DNA of 14,568 nt, from contig SMXJ01000094.1 in assembly GCA_004356305.1 (NCBI GenBank), positions 1-14,568 of the forward strand, read 5' to 3'. The notes below the pieces were generated by a model, which had not been told where the DNA came from, made no database searches, and saw only the letters and a list, made by a program, of their open reading frames with translations. The translations under genes and the position numbers were made by a program. This document shows positions 1-6,582 of this stretch, one piece after another. Source of the DNA: Bacteroidota bacterium (GTDB lineage Bacteria > Bacteroidota > Bacteroidia > Flavobacteriales > Flavobacteriaceae). Numbering within the stretch: position 1 is the first letter of the stretch; every line of letters starts with the position of its first letter.

Positions 1-341
1 CTTTCAGTACTTATCGGATTTCCTCCTCCAAGACCTAATTGTCTCCTATTAACATATAAGTATTCCCCACCTACCAACAGGTATAATTCTTCAATTACCT
101 TATATCGTCCATTAAAATCGACCGCAGTCCATTTCGATCTTATTCCACCATTGTCCTTGACCGCATAGGTGAATGTAGCGGAAACCCCCCACTTCTCACT
201 AATTTCAGAGATTAGGTCTACACTCCCGCCAAATCCTTCCAGTTCCGTGAGATACCCACCTGAAATACCAACTCCAAATCCCTGGGCCTGAACGCCATAA
301 ATACTTAAAAGTGTTGTTACAAAAAAGATTATTTTTTTCAT
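1..341 (-). CDS. Outer-membrane beta-barrel family protein, 5' part only (cut by window edge)
   Basis: I translated this from the ATG at 341-339; 113 codons are open to the window edge. The N-terminus (MKKIIFFVTTLLSIYGVQAQ) is a clear Sec signal peptide: two lysines, a hydrophobic core, and an AQ end typical of Bacteroidota signal peptidase I sites. What follows is glycine-rich with alternating hydrophobic and polar residues and aromatic strand ends (FGVGISGGYL, WGVSATFTYA, KWTAVDFNGRYKV, LYLLVGGEYLY). This is the pattern of small outer-membrane beta-barrels of the OmpW/porin-like kind. It lies downstream of the terminator at 406-435 and has its own candidate promoter, so it is probably a separate unit from the prohibitin operon. 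The exact family and the C-terminus cannot be seen. Barrel assignment is inference from pattern; the signal peptide is directly visible. Confidence 0.75.
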   Translation of the reverse strand, partial: MKKIIFFVTTLLSIYGVQAQGFGVGISGGYLTELEGFGGSVDLISEISEKWGVSATFTYAVKDNGGIRSKWTAVDFNGRYKVIEELYLLVGGEYLYVNRRQLGLGGGNPISTE

Positions 342-366
342 TTTCTATCGTTTATTAATACGAGTT

Positions 367-374
367 CAAAAATA
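367..374 (-). promoter_or_regulatory. Candidate -7 box (TATTTTTG) for the beta-barrel gene
   Basis: On the minus strand this reads TATTTTTG, a full match to the Bacteroidota -7 consensus TAnnTTTG. It ends 25 bases before the ATG at 341. I see no convincing TTG (-33 element) at the usual distance, so the call rests on the -7 box and its position just after a terminator. Confidence 0.45.
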
Positions 375-405
375 CATCTTTTAACCGAATAAAAATTTTT
401 ATATA

Positions 406-435
406 AAAAAACCGCTCAAAATTGAGCGGTTTTTT
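406..435 (-). terminator. Intrinsic terminator of the fabG-VWA-prohibitin operon
   Basis: A near-perfect inverted repeat: a GC-containing 7-bp core (412-418 with 423-429), a 4-base loop, and A/T flanks that extend pairing outward to 406 and 435. On the minus strand the stem is followed by a T-run, and it begins 15 bases after the prohibitin stop codon. Because both flanks are A/T runs it could also stop plus-strand transcription, but no plus-strand gene leads into it. Confidence 0.85.
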
Positions 436-449
436 ATGCTGTTTTTTTT

Positions 450-1265
450 TTAATTATTGCCCAATATAAGTGGGAGTCCGCTATCACTGGATCCTATGAT
501 CACTACTTTAGTATTTGGCGATTCGGCTAGTCTTAAGGTCGCTTCAATACCTTTGTCCAAAAGGATCTTATCGGTTAGGGAAGCGCTTAAAATTCTGTTG
601 GATTCGGCTTTTCCTCTGGCTTCGATAATTACTTTTTCCGCTTCTTTTGCGGCCGTTACCAATCTGAATTCATATTCCAAAGATTCCTGTTCCTGTTTCA
701 GCTTTCGTTCGATCGCGTCTTTAATGGTAGGAGGCAAGGTAACATCACGCACCAAAATTTCGTTCAATTGAACGTATTGTTTGTCGAGGATTTTCTTTGT
801 TTCGATATATATTTCATCTTGTATGATATCTCGCTTGCTGCTGTACAATTGTTCCGGTGTATATCGTCCAACTACGCTACGGGCTGCACTACGTATAGCG
901 GGTTGAATAACACGTTGGAGATAATTTTCTCCCAGGGTTTGATGTAAATGTCCTAAATCTTTGTAAACAGGTACATACCACACCGAGGCGTCTATTAGTA
1001 TTTCCAGACCATTAGACGAAAGTACTTTCAACTTTTCAAAAAGCTCTTGCTGCCGTACCTCGTACACAATCACCTTGTTCCATGGTGCGATGAGGTGGAA
1101 ACCTTCACCTAACGGGGGTTGATCGGTTACTACACCGTTATCAAAAGTTTTGTACAGAACCCCCGCTTCACCTGATCCAATGGTGACCGCAGATTTTGCC
1201 AATATGATTATCGCTAGTACTAAAAGGATGACTATAGGCACCCCTATTTTTGGTAATTTATTCAT
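450..1265 (-). CDS. Prohibitin-family SPFH-domain membrane protein
   Basis: This 271-residue protein has the prohibitin layout. A single N-terminal membrane segment (about residues 7-25) is followed by an SPFH/band-7 domain (about 26-180, with the typical GEAGVLYKTF and PLGEGFHLIAPW signatures). An alanine- and glutamate-rich helical region (about 180-230, containing EAEKVIIEARGKAESN) probably forms a coiled coil. The family builds ring-shaped oligomers at the inner membrane that scaffold proteases or define membrane microdomains; no enzymatic activity is expected. It starts at an ATG with an A-rich leader 20 bases after the VWA gene's stop and is the last gene before a strong terminator, so it should be co-transcribed with fabG and the VWA gene. 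The partner in this organism is unknown; association with the upstream VWA membrane protein is inference. An alternative name would be HflC-like, but gene order gives no hflK partner. Confidence 0.88.
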   Translation of the reverse strand: MNKLPKIGVPIVILLVLAIIILAKSAVTIGSGEAGVLYKTFDNGVVTDQPPLGEGFHLIAPWNKVIVYEVRQQELFEKLKVLSSNGLEILIDASVWYVPVYKDLGHLHQTLGENYLQRVIQPAIRSAARSVVGRYTPEQLYSSKRDIIQDEIYIETKKILDKQYVQLNEILVRDVTLPPTIKDAIERKLKQEQESLEYEFRLVTAAKEAEKVIIEARGKAESNRILSASLTDKILLDKGIEATLRLAESPNTKVVIIGSSDSGLPLILGNN

Positions 1266-1285
1266 AATAATTTGTTTTTGTTTGT

Positions 1286-3319
1286 TTATATGAGTCCGTT
1301 ATATTTTCTGATAAACCACTCGGCCGATAACGTTAAAACTATCAATCCGAGCAGATATTTCCAAGCTATTAAAGGTACAACTTTTTGATTGGTTTTTTGA
1401 ATGGTTTTGAAATTATCATTTTCGAGTAGTTCGTTGATAAGGCTTACGGTCTTATCGATGAAATAAACTGTTCCGCCCGTATTTGTCGCTACTCTCCCTA
1501 GTTTTGTTACATTGGCATTCAAGAATTGTTGTTCCACATTGAATTCCAATATAGTAAAGCCACCGCTACGGGCTATTCCTTCCTCTTTCACTGAAACGGT
1601 AAATTCATAATTCCCGGCCTGTAAACTGTTCAGATCTACTTCATAAAAGTTATTCTTGAGCAACATAGGGAAATTCGTAACCTCCTTTGTTTCGTTATTC
1701 ACTACCGAAATATTCAATTGGGCTCTATTGTCAAACATAAAATTCTTGTCGAAAAACTGTGCTGAAATACGTAATGGATTGTTGTTGTAATAGAAAGTTT
1801 CAAATGTAACTTCCATCCTGCTTCGGCGTTTGTTGGAGGCTAAATACTGAATGATATTTCCGATGAACCCATCAAAACCTTCGAAGTCAGCATCTGATAA
1901 ATACGATTGTGCCCGCCAACGCCAAAGTCCTTCTCCATCAAGGATAGCGTGTCGATGGCCGTTAATTTCCATGGAAGCCAGCAGTGCCGAATTTGTCGAA
2001 AAACCATTGATGGATTGCTCCAATAGAACCTCATGGGGCACGTTGATACTCAATTCACCGAATTCAGTCTTCAATGGTGGAAAGTTATCGAAACCTATAT
2101 CTTCAACAGCATAGGCACTATAATTTTGGTTCAGTATTCCCATGACATCCTCGGCCTGGTTCACAGCTTCTTTGCTAAAGTTTTGCTGAATGCGATTCAG
2201 GAAATTCCAGTCGGTTTGTAAACCTGTGATCGTCAAAGTGTTTTTTTTGAGTTTGGACATTTCAGAATAAACGCCGGTGAAACTTCGGCCTGGTTGAAAC
2301 AAGATGATCAATTGATAATCGTTTATGACCGCCATTGCTTCTGAAGGTTTTTTGAAAGTTACCATGCGTTGCTCATTGGTTTCGATGGATTTTTTCAAAG
2401 CACCCAGATCCGGGTGAATGATATCGCTTACTATTAAAACATCGGTTGCCTGATCGATCACCTCTACCGCAAAGGCCTTGCGATTATTGACCTTGTTCTT
2501 TTCATCCTCAAATGGAATTATTTCTGCGCTGTACCGCTGCAATCCTACCCCGGAAGCCCGTAAATTGGCGACAATGGTTCGGGTGTTCTGCGTTTCCGTA
2601 AAATTTACATTTTGTGAAAATACCTTACTTCCCCCCTGAGTTATAACAAACTGTGAATTTACCGTACCCTTACCGCTATAGACTAAAATAACTTCCACAG
2701 GAAATTGATTTTTTAGAAACGAATACCGGTTGGTGTTGAGTTGCCCGATCTTTAGATCCACATACCGGATGGAATCTCCCGCGATCACCGGAAATATTTG
2801 GTTCGAATAAGTAAGGCTTGAAAACTCGTAGTCTTTTCCGAAAGTCTGGTTGCCATCCGAGATAAGAATAGTGGGGGCTGTTTCTCTTCCGAACAATTCT
2901 TCGGTTGCCGTTAAGGCTTTGTCGATATTGGTTCTTTTTTCTGAAAAGGACAAGGAATCCATTTCGGCGAAATCATTTCCGAAGTGATAAAAACTAAGAT
3001 CAAATTTATCGTTCAGATCGGTGTGGGTCCTAAGTTCCTCCACGAACCTTAAAACGTTTTCTCCCTGGTTCAATTCTACCATGGAAGATGAATTATCTAC
3101 CAAAACCGGAAGCTTCGGTTTTTCGATAGTGTAAGTAGCCGTTTTAAATTTCGGATTTATGAGTAAAAGAAAAAGTGAGAATAAAGTAATAAATCGCAAC
3201 GAACCAAACAGCCAGTTAAGTTTCCCCGGATATTTTGACCTATACCCATACATAAAAAGCGCCAACGCAAAGGCAATAACTCCGGCAATTACAATATAAA
3301 GTATGGTTTCAGCAGTCAT
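1286..3319 (-). CDS. Membrane-anchored von Willebrand A-domain protein
   Basis: A 677-residue protein. Two membrane helices lie at the N-terminus (about 4-24 and 38-54) and one at the C-terminus (about 648-666), with a large soluble region between. A VWA domain begins at about residue 70 and has a complete metal-binding (MIDAS) set: D75-x-S77-x-S79, T130 in RTNIDKAL, and D155 in ISDG. Around 290-360 a segment (ATDVLIVSDIIHPDLGALKK) resembles the class I glutamine-amidotransferase-like fold often seen in large Bacteroidota BatA-like proteins, with no catalytic Cys evident. The rest, about 380-640, looks like beta-sandwich material. Topology suggests the bulk is periplasmic. The gene starts 3 bases after the fabG stop and ends 20 bases before prohibitin. 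It is not one of the classic BatA/BatB proteins, which are shorter and sit beside a MoxR ATPase, and none is here. Metal-dependent protein binding is known for the domain; the ligand is unknown. Confidence 0.82.
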   Translation of the reverse strand: MTAETILYIVIAGVIAFALALFMYGYRSKYPGKLNWLFGSLRFITLFSLFLLLINPKFKTATYTIEKPKLPVLVDNSSSMVELNQGENVLRFVEELRTHTDLNDKFDLSFYHFGNDFAEMDSLSFSEKRTNIDKALTATEELFGRETAPTILISDGNQTFGKDYEFSSLTYSNQIFPVIAGDSIRYVDLKIGQLNTNRYSFLKNQFPVEVILVYSGKGTVNSQFVITQGGSKVFSQNVNFTETQNTRTIVANLRASGVGLQRYSAEIIPFEDEKNKVNNRKAFAVEVIDQATDVLIVSDIIHPDLGALKKSIETNEQRMVTFKKPSEAMAVINDYQLIILFQPGRSFTGVYSEMSKLKKNTLTITGLQTDWNFLNRIQQNFSKEAVNQAEDVMGILNQNYSAYAVEDIGFDNFPPLKTEFGELSINVPHEVLLEQSINGFSTNSALLASMEINGHRHAILDGEGLWRWRAQSYLSDADFEGFDGFIGNIIQYLASNKRRSRMEVTFETFYYNNNPLRISAQFFDKNFMFDNRAQLNISVVNNETKEVTNFPMLLKNNFYEVDLNSLQAGNYEFTVSVKEEGIARSGGFTILEFNVEQQFLNANVTKLGRVATNTGGTVYFIDKTVSLINELLENDNFKTIQKTNQKVVPLIAWKYLLGLIVLTLSAEWFIRKYNGLI

Positions 3320-3322
3320 TTA

Positions 3323-4069
3323 TCAAGTAAGCATTCCTCCGTCAACATTTAATACCTGGCCGGTCACGTAGCTGGATAGGTTACTGGCCAAAAATACACA
3401 TGCATTCGCAATATCTTCAGGGCTGCCACCTCTCTTTAAAGGAATGGCATCCCGCCAGCTTTGAACCATAACTTCATCAAGTTTTGATGTCATTTCAGTT
3501 TCTATAAATCCCGGAGCGATCGCATTGCAACGAATGTTTCGACTCCCCAATTCCAACGCTACCGATTTAGTGAAGCCTATGATCCCGGCCTTGGAAGCCG
3601 CATAATTGGTCTGTCCGGCATTTCCTTTTAATCCCACCACAGAACTCATGTTGATAATCGATCCATGCCTCTGTTTAAGCATAGTGCGTTGGACCGCTTT
3701 GGTCATATTGAATACCGACTTTAAGTTGACTTCAATCACAGCATCGAAGTCCTCTTCAGAAATACGCATCAATAAATTATCTTTAGTGATCCCGGCATTA
3801 TTGATCAAAATATCGATGCTTCCGAAATCTTCCAAAACCTTGGTCGCCAATTCCTGAGATTCGTCAAAATTTGCCGCGTTGCTTTTATAGGCTACTATTT
3901 TTACGCCTTCTTTACCAGCCTCCGCAGCAACGGCTTCGGCAGCTTCGTTTGACGAATTATATGTAAATGCAACATTCGCACCATGCCTGGCAAAAGTTTC
4001 CACAATTCCTTTTCCTATTCCGCGGCTACCACCTGTTATGATGGCTGTTTTTCCTTCGAGTAGTTTCAT
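3323..4069 (-). CDS. fabG: 3-oxoacyl-[acyl-carrier-protein] reductase
   Basis: FabG catalyses the NADPH-dependent reduction of 3-oxoacyl-ACP to 3-hydroxyacyl-ACP in fatty-acid elongation, in the cytoplasm. The 248-residue length is standard. All short-chain dehydrogenase motifs are present: the nucleotide-binding TGGSRGIG (12-19), NNAG (90-93), the catalytic tetrad N115, S143, Y156 and K160 (in NYAASK), and the C-terminal VTGQVLNVDGG typical of FabG rather than other SDRs. It starts at an ATG and is the first gene of an operon with the VWA and prohibitin genes. A TATATTTG promoter box lies 36 bases upstream. Its 3-hydroxyacyl-ACP product is the acyl donor class used by LpxA and LpxD encoded a few kilobases away. 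Many genomes carry several FabG-like paralogues, so whether this is the main elongation enzyme cannot be told from sequence alone. Confidence 0.93.
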   Translation of the reverse strand: MKLLEGKTAIITGGSRGIGKGIVETFARHGANVAFTYNSSNEAAEAVAAEAGKEGVKIVAYKSNAANFDESQELATKVLEDFGSIDILINNAGITKDNLLMRISEEDFDAVIEVNLKSVFNMTKAVQRTMLKQRHGSIINMSSVVGLKGNAGQTNYAASKAGIIGFTKSVALELGSRNIRCNAIAPGFIETEMTSKLDEVMVQSWRDAIPLKRGGSPEDIANACVFLASNLSSYVTGQVLNVDGGMLT

Positions 4070-4105
4070 ATCTAAGTTGATGTTATGATCGTTTTAGTAT
4101 CTCTT

Positions 4106-4113
4106 CAAATATA
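4106..4113 (-). promoter_or_regulatory. -7 promoter box (TATATTTG) of the fabG operon
   Basis: The minus strand reads TATATTTG, a full TAnnTTTG match, 36 bases upstream of the fabG ATG. Its first T is the last T of the sucD terminator's T-tract, so terminator and promoter are fused. No TTG is present at a standard -33 distance. Confidence 0.6.
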
Positions 4114-4116
4114 AAA

Positions 4117-4144
4117 AAAGCCCTGTTAATATGTACGGGGCTTT
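4117..4144 (-). terminator. Intrinsic terminator downstream of sucD
   Basis: On the minus strand, AAAGCCC pairs with GGGCTTT (7 bp), with two further pairs beyond a single mismatch and a loop of about 8 bases. Seven T residues (4119-4113, partly in the stem) follow. It begins 24 bases after the sucD stop codon and separates sucD from the fabG operon. Confidence 0.8.
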
Positions 4145-4167
4145 GGTGTTATTATTTACATAAAGTT

Positions 4168-5040
4168 TTACCTCAAAACCTCTGCGATTCTTTTACCAAT
4201 TTCCGCAGGAGAATCCACCACATGGATGCCACATTCACGCAAAATTTTCTTTTTAGCCTTCGCGGTATCATCACTTCCTCCAACGATGGCGCCGGCATGC
4301 CCCATCGTACGTCCCACGGGTGCTGTTTCTCCTGCGATAAATCCAACAATCGGTTTTGTACTTCCGCTTTTCTTATACCAATAAGCCGCATCCACTTCTA
4401 ACTGTCCTCCTATTTCACCGATCATTACAACGGCATCTGTTTCAGAATCGTTTATCAATAACTCAATTGCATCTTTTGTTGTGGTTCCTATGATTGGATC
4501 TCCTCCAATTCCAATTGCAGTGGTAATGCCTAAGCCTTGTTTCACAACTTGATCTGCGGCTTCATACGTCAATGTACCCGATTTTGATACTATCCCAACA
4601 CGTCCTTTCTTAAAGACGAATCCGGGCATAATTCCTACTTTGGCTTCTTCCGGCGTGATCACACCCGGGCAGTTAGGGCCGATCAAGCGACAATCTTTAT
4701 CTTTTATGTAATCGACTACTTTTATCATATCAGCTATGGGAATGCCTTCGGTAATGGTAATGATCACTTCGATCCCCGCATCGGCTGCTTCCATTATGGC
4801 GTCGGAAGCAAAAGGCGGAGGAACGAAAATAATAGAAGTATTTGCGCCTACTTTCTCTACAGCTTCTTTTACGGTGTTGAAAACGGGCTTGTCCAAATGT
4901 GTTTGACCTCCTTTTCCAGGGGTTACACCACCAACTATATTGGTTCCGTACTCGATCATTTGTTCGGCGTGGAAAGTTCCCTCAGTTCCGGTGAAGCCCT
5001 GTACGATTATTTTGGAATTTTTATCTACTAAAACGCTCAT
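4168..5040 (-). CDS. sucD: Succinyl-CoA synthetase (ADP-forming), alpha subunit
   Basis: The alpha subunit binds CoA and carries the phosphohistidine during the reversible conversion of succinyl-CoA, ADP and phosphate to succinate, CoA and ATP in the TCA cycle. The 290-residue length is typical. Visible hallmarks are the N-terminal CoA-binding Rossmann region (VQGFTGTEGTFHAEQ, 13-27), GPNCPG (121-126), SKSGTLTYE (152-160), and the active-site loop GETAPVGRTMGHAGAI with the phosphorylated histidine at H248. The ATG start has an A-rich leader and its own TATCTTTG promoter box; a terminator follows, so it is probably monocistronic. The beta-subunit gene sucC is not next to it, unlike in most Proteobacteria. 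The subunits must therefore be matched in trans, presumably from a sucC elsewhere on the chromosome. Confidence 0.95.
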   Translation of the reverse strand: MSVLVDKNSKIIVQGFTGTEGTFHAEQMIEYGTNIVGGVTPGKGGQTHLDKPVFNTVKEAVEKVGANTSIIFVPPPFASDAIMEAADAGIEVIITITEGIPIADMIKVVDYIKDKDCRLIGPNCPGVITPEEAKVGIMPGFVFKKGRVGIVSKSGTLTYEAADQVVKQGLGITTAIGIGGDPIIGTTTKDAIELLINDSETDAVVMIGEIGGQLEVDAAYWYKKSGSTKPIVGFIAGETAPVGRTMGHAGAIVGGSDDTAKAKKKILRECGIHVVDSPAEIGKRIAEVLR

Positions 5041-5107
5041 TGTTTTCTAAATTAAATATGATTTCGTCACTACAACTACAGCCATTTCGCAACCTGCAGA
5101 TCGGCGG

Positions 5108-5115
5108 CAAAGATA
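5108..5115 (-). promoter_or_regulatory. -7 promoter box (TATCTTTG) of sucD
   Basis: The minus strand reads TATCTTTG, a full TAnnTTTG match in the 102-base gap between the NTF2-like gene and sucD, 67 bases upstream of the ATG. The implied leader is about 60 bases. No clear TTG lies at the usual -33 spacing, and no good hairpin separates it from the upstream gene, so read-through into sucD is also possible. Confidence 0.5.
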
Positions 5116-5142
5116 CTCTTTTGTGGACTTTCAGAAAAGGAA

Positions 5143-5556
5143 TTAAACCTTAACATTGTGGTAGGATTCGTTGGTGTCGTCTTTATCGGTAACCGGCTGG
5201 CTTACTTGATATCCCCTATAAAGTTTTTGATCTTTGACTTCCCAAATAGCAATAAAATGTGCGATCCCTAATTCTTCATCCAAATTTTCAATTGTCCGAA
5301 CATAGTATTTATATCGTATGGTAACATGGTTGCCATCTGCCAACAAATGACTCACCTCCAATCTAAAATCTTTATATGTACGGCGAATTTCAGAAAAGAA
5401 ATCTATAATATCATCAAAGTGCATAATTGAAAGTCCGTCCGAACTATTCCATATGAGGACCAATTCAGGATGTAAATACCGTTCCAGAACAGTGACATCA
5501 TCAAATATATTCGCTTCATAAAAATCCCTTACGATCTCCTTTGCATTTTTACTCAT
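5143..5556 (-). CDS. NTF2-like (SnoaL-fold) protein of unknown function, coupled to the LpxD paralogue
   Basis: I start this at the ATG at 5556, giving 137 residues (MSKNAKEIVRDFYEANIFDD...). An in-frame start 21 bases further upstream would lie deeper inside the preceding gene. The fold signature is the NTF2-like cone: an N-terminal helix, a HPELVLIWNSSDG strand region (29-41), then VSHLLADGNHVTIRYKYYV (68-86) and AHFIAIWEVKDQKLYRGYQ (99-117). The family includes small ketosteroid-isomerase-like enzymes and non-catalytic ligand binders. W36 and acidic residues could line a pocket, but I see no diagnostic catalytic set. There is no signal peptide, so it is probably cytoplasmic. The ATG sits inside the last codons of the LpxD paralogue (an 8-base overlap, ATGAGTAA), which strongly suggests translational coupling and joint function. 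The substrate is unknown. Confidence 0.8.
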   Translation of the reverse strand: MSKNAKEIVRDFYEANIFDDVTVLERYLHPELVLIWNSSDGLSIMHFDDIIDFFSEIRRTYKDFRLEVSHLLADGNHVTIRYKYYVRTIENLDEELGIAHFIAIWEVKDQKLYRGYQVSQPVTDKDDTNESYHNVKV

Positions 5557-6490
5557 GAAGTTTGTCCAGTTTTTCAATGATATCAGGAATTAATCTGATA
5601 GAGGCCATTTCTTTGAATTTTTCTCTGGCTTCCATCGCGGGAGAACCAAAATAAGTTTTGTTTTCATCAGTAGAATGTCCCAGTCCAGATTGTGCGTAAA
5701 TTTCAGTTCCTTTAGCGATGGTTATATCGCTTTTCACGCCAACTTGCCCCCAAAGGATTACGAGGTCTTCGATCAGCACACACCCGGCTATCCCAACTTG
5801 TGCCGCGATCAGGCAACGTTTGCCAATGATGGTATCGTGGCCTACCTGAACCTGGTTGTCTAATTTGGATCCTTCCTTGATGATGGTGGACGCACTTACG
5901 CCTCTATCAATGGTACATAATGCACCAATATCAACTTGATCTTCAATGATTACATTTCCTCCACTCAAGAGTTTGTCCAACTTCTTTGGTCGTGTTTTGT
6001 AGTAAAAAGCATCCGATCCCAAAACTGTTCCTCCGTGAATTGTAACATCGTTACCAATAATGGTGTTATCATAGATCACGCAATTAGAATGAATCACACA
6101 ATCGTTGCCTATGACTACATTATTTCCAATAAATACGTTGGGTTGAATAATAGTGTGCTTTCCGATCTTTACTGAATCTGCTATGGCGGCACTGGCAGCC
6201 ACGAAAGGATTGAAATGGTTTGTCAGCTTATTAAAATCCCGGAAGGGATCGTCGCTGATCAATAAGGTTTTTCCCTCAGGGCAGTCTATATTTTTATTGA
6301 TTAATATGATAGTGGCCATCGATTGAAGCGCTTTGTCATAGTATTTAGGATGATCGACAAAAACAATATCTCCAGGTTGAACAACATGTATCTCATTCAT
6401 TCCCAGAACAGGAAATTCAGGATCACCTATATACTCACAATCAATTATCGTGGCAATGGCTTCAAGTCTTTGGGGTTGAGAAAATTTCAT
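5549..6490 (-). CDS. Diverged LpxD-like left-handed beta-helix acyltransferase (second LpxD paralogue)
   Basis: A 313-residue protein with LpxD architecture: a short N-terminal domain (about 1-95, including GDIVFVDHPKYYDKAL) followed by hexapeptide-repeat turns (about 100-285) and a helical tail ending in IPDIIEKLDKLHE. Compared with the canonical LpxD at 9348-10373, it keeps the catalytic histidine context (LDNQVQVGHDTIIG, H218, matching H241). It replaces the GADGFGF motif with GSDAFYY, and has D255 where the canonical protein has its second conserved histidine, H278. The likely role is transfer of an acyl group to an amino-sugar, but the acceptor and acyl chain may differ from lipid A synthesis. 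It may be annotated as UDP-3-O-(3-hydroxymyristoyl)glucosamine N-acyltransferase in databases. The longest frame begins at a TTG at 6499; I choose the ATG at 6490 because MKF begins both paralogues. It heads a two-gene unit with the NTF2-like gene. Confidence 0.85.
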   Translation of the reverse strand: MKFSQPQRLEAIATIIDCEYIGDPEFPVLGMNEIHVVQPGDIVFVDHPKYYDKALQSMATIILINKNIDCPEGKTLLISDDPFRDFNKLTNHFNPFVAASAAIADSVKIGKHTIIQPNVFIGNNVVIGNDCVIHSNCVIYDNTIIGNDVTIHGGTVLGSDAFYYKTRPKKLDKLLSGGNVIIEDQVDIGALCTIDRGVSASTIIKEGSKLDNQVQVGHDTIIGKRCLIAAQVGIAGCVLIEDLVILWGQVGVKSDITIAKGTEIYAQSGLGHSTDENKTYFGSPAMEAREKFKEMASIRLIPDIIEKLDKLHE

Positions 6491-6507
6491 AGATTTCAAT
6501 ATTATTC

Positions 6508-6515
6508 CAAATATA
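6508..6515 (-). promoter_or_regulatory. -7 promoter box (TATATTTG) of the LpxD-paralogue operon
   Basis: The minus strand reads TATATTTG, 17 bases upstream of the ATG at 6490. The box's first T is the end of the efp terminator's six-T tract. The implied leader is only about 10 bases, which also argues against the TTG at 6499 as a start. Confidence 0.6.
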
Positions 6516-6517
6516 AA

Positions 6518-6551
6518 AAATCCCGTCTCAATTTCCGTTGAGACGGGATTT
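6518..6551 (-). terminator. Strong intrinsic terminator of the lpxD-lpxC/fabZ-lpxA-efp operon
   Basis: A perfect 14-bp stem (6518-6531 with 6538-6551; the core TCCCGTCTCAA is 11 bp) with a 6-base loop. On the minus strand it is followed by a T-tract. It begins 31 bases after the efp stop codon. This is the strongest hairpin in the window. Confidence 0.92.
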
Positions 6552-6582
6552 ATTTTTATCTTATCATTGGAGGCCTTACATC

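Noticed and set aside
457..771. 104-codon plus-strand open frame opposite the prohibitin gene
   Set aside because: It is antisense to a confident gene, has no promoter box, and its translation reads as low-complexity Ser/Leu sequence mirroring the coiled-coil coding.
5955..6450. Tandem similarity between the beta-helix genes (LpxA, LpxD and its paralogue) as a DNA repeat or recombination site
   Set aside because: The similarity is at the protein hexapeptide level. I see no long identical DNA stretches that would support recombination or a mobile origin.
6490..6499. TTG start for the LpxD paralogue at 6499
   Set aside because: It lies only 8 bases from the TATATTTG box, leaving almost no leader; the ATG at 6490 gives the MKF start shared with lpxD.
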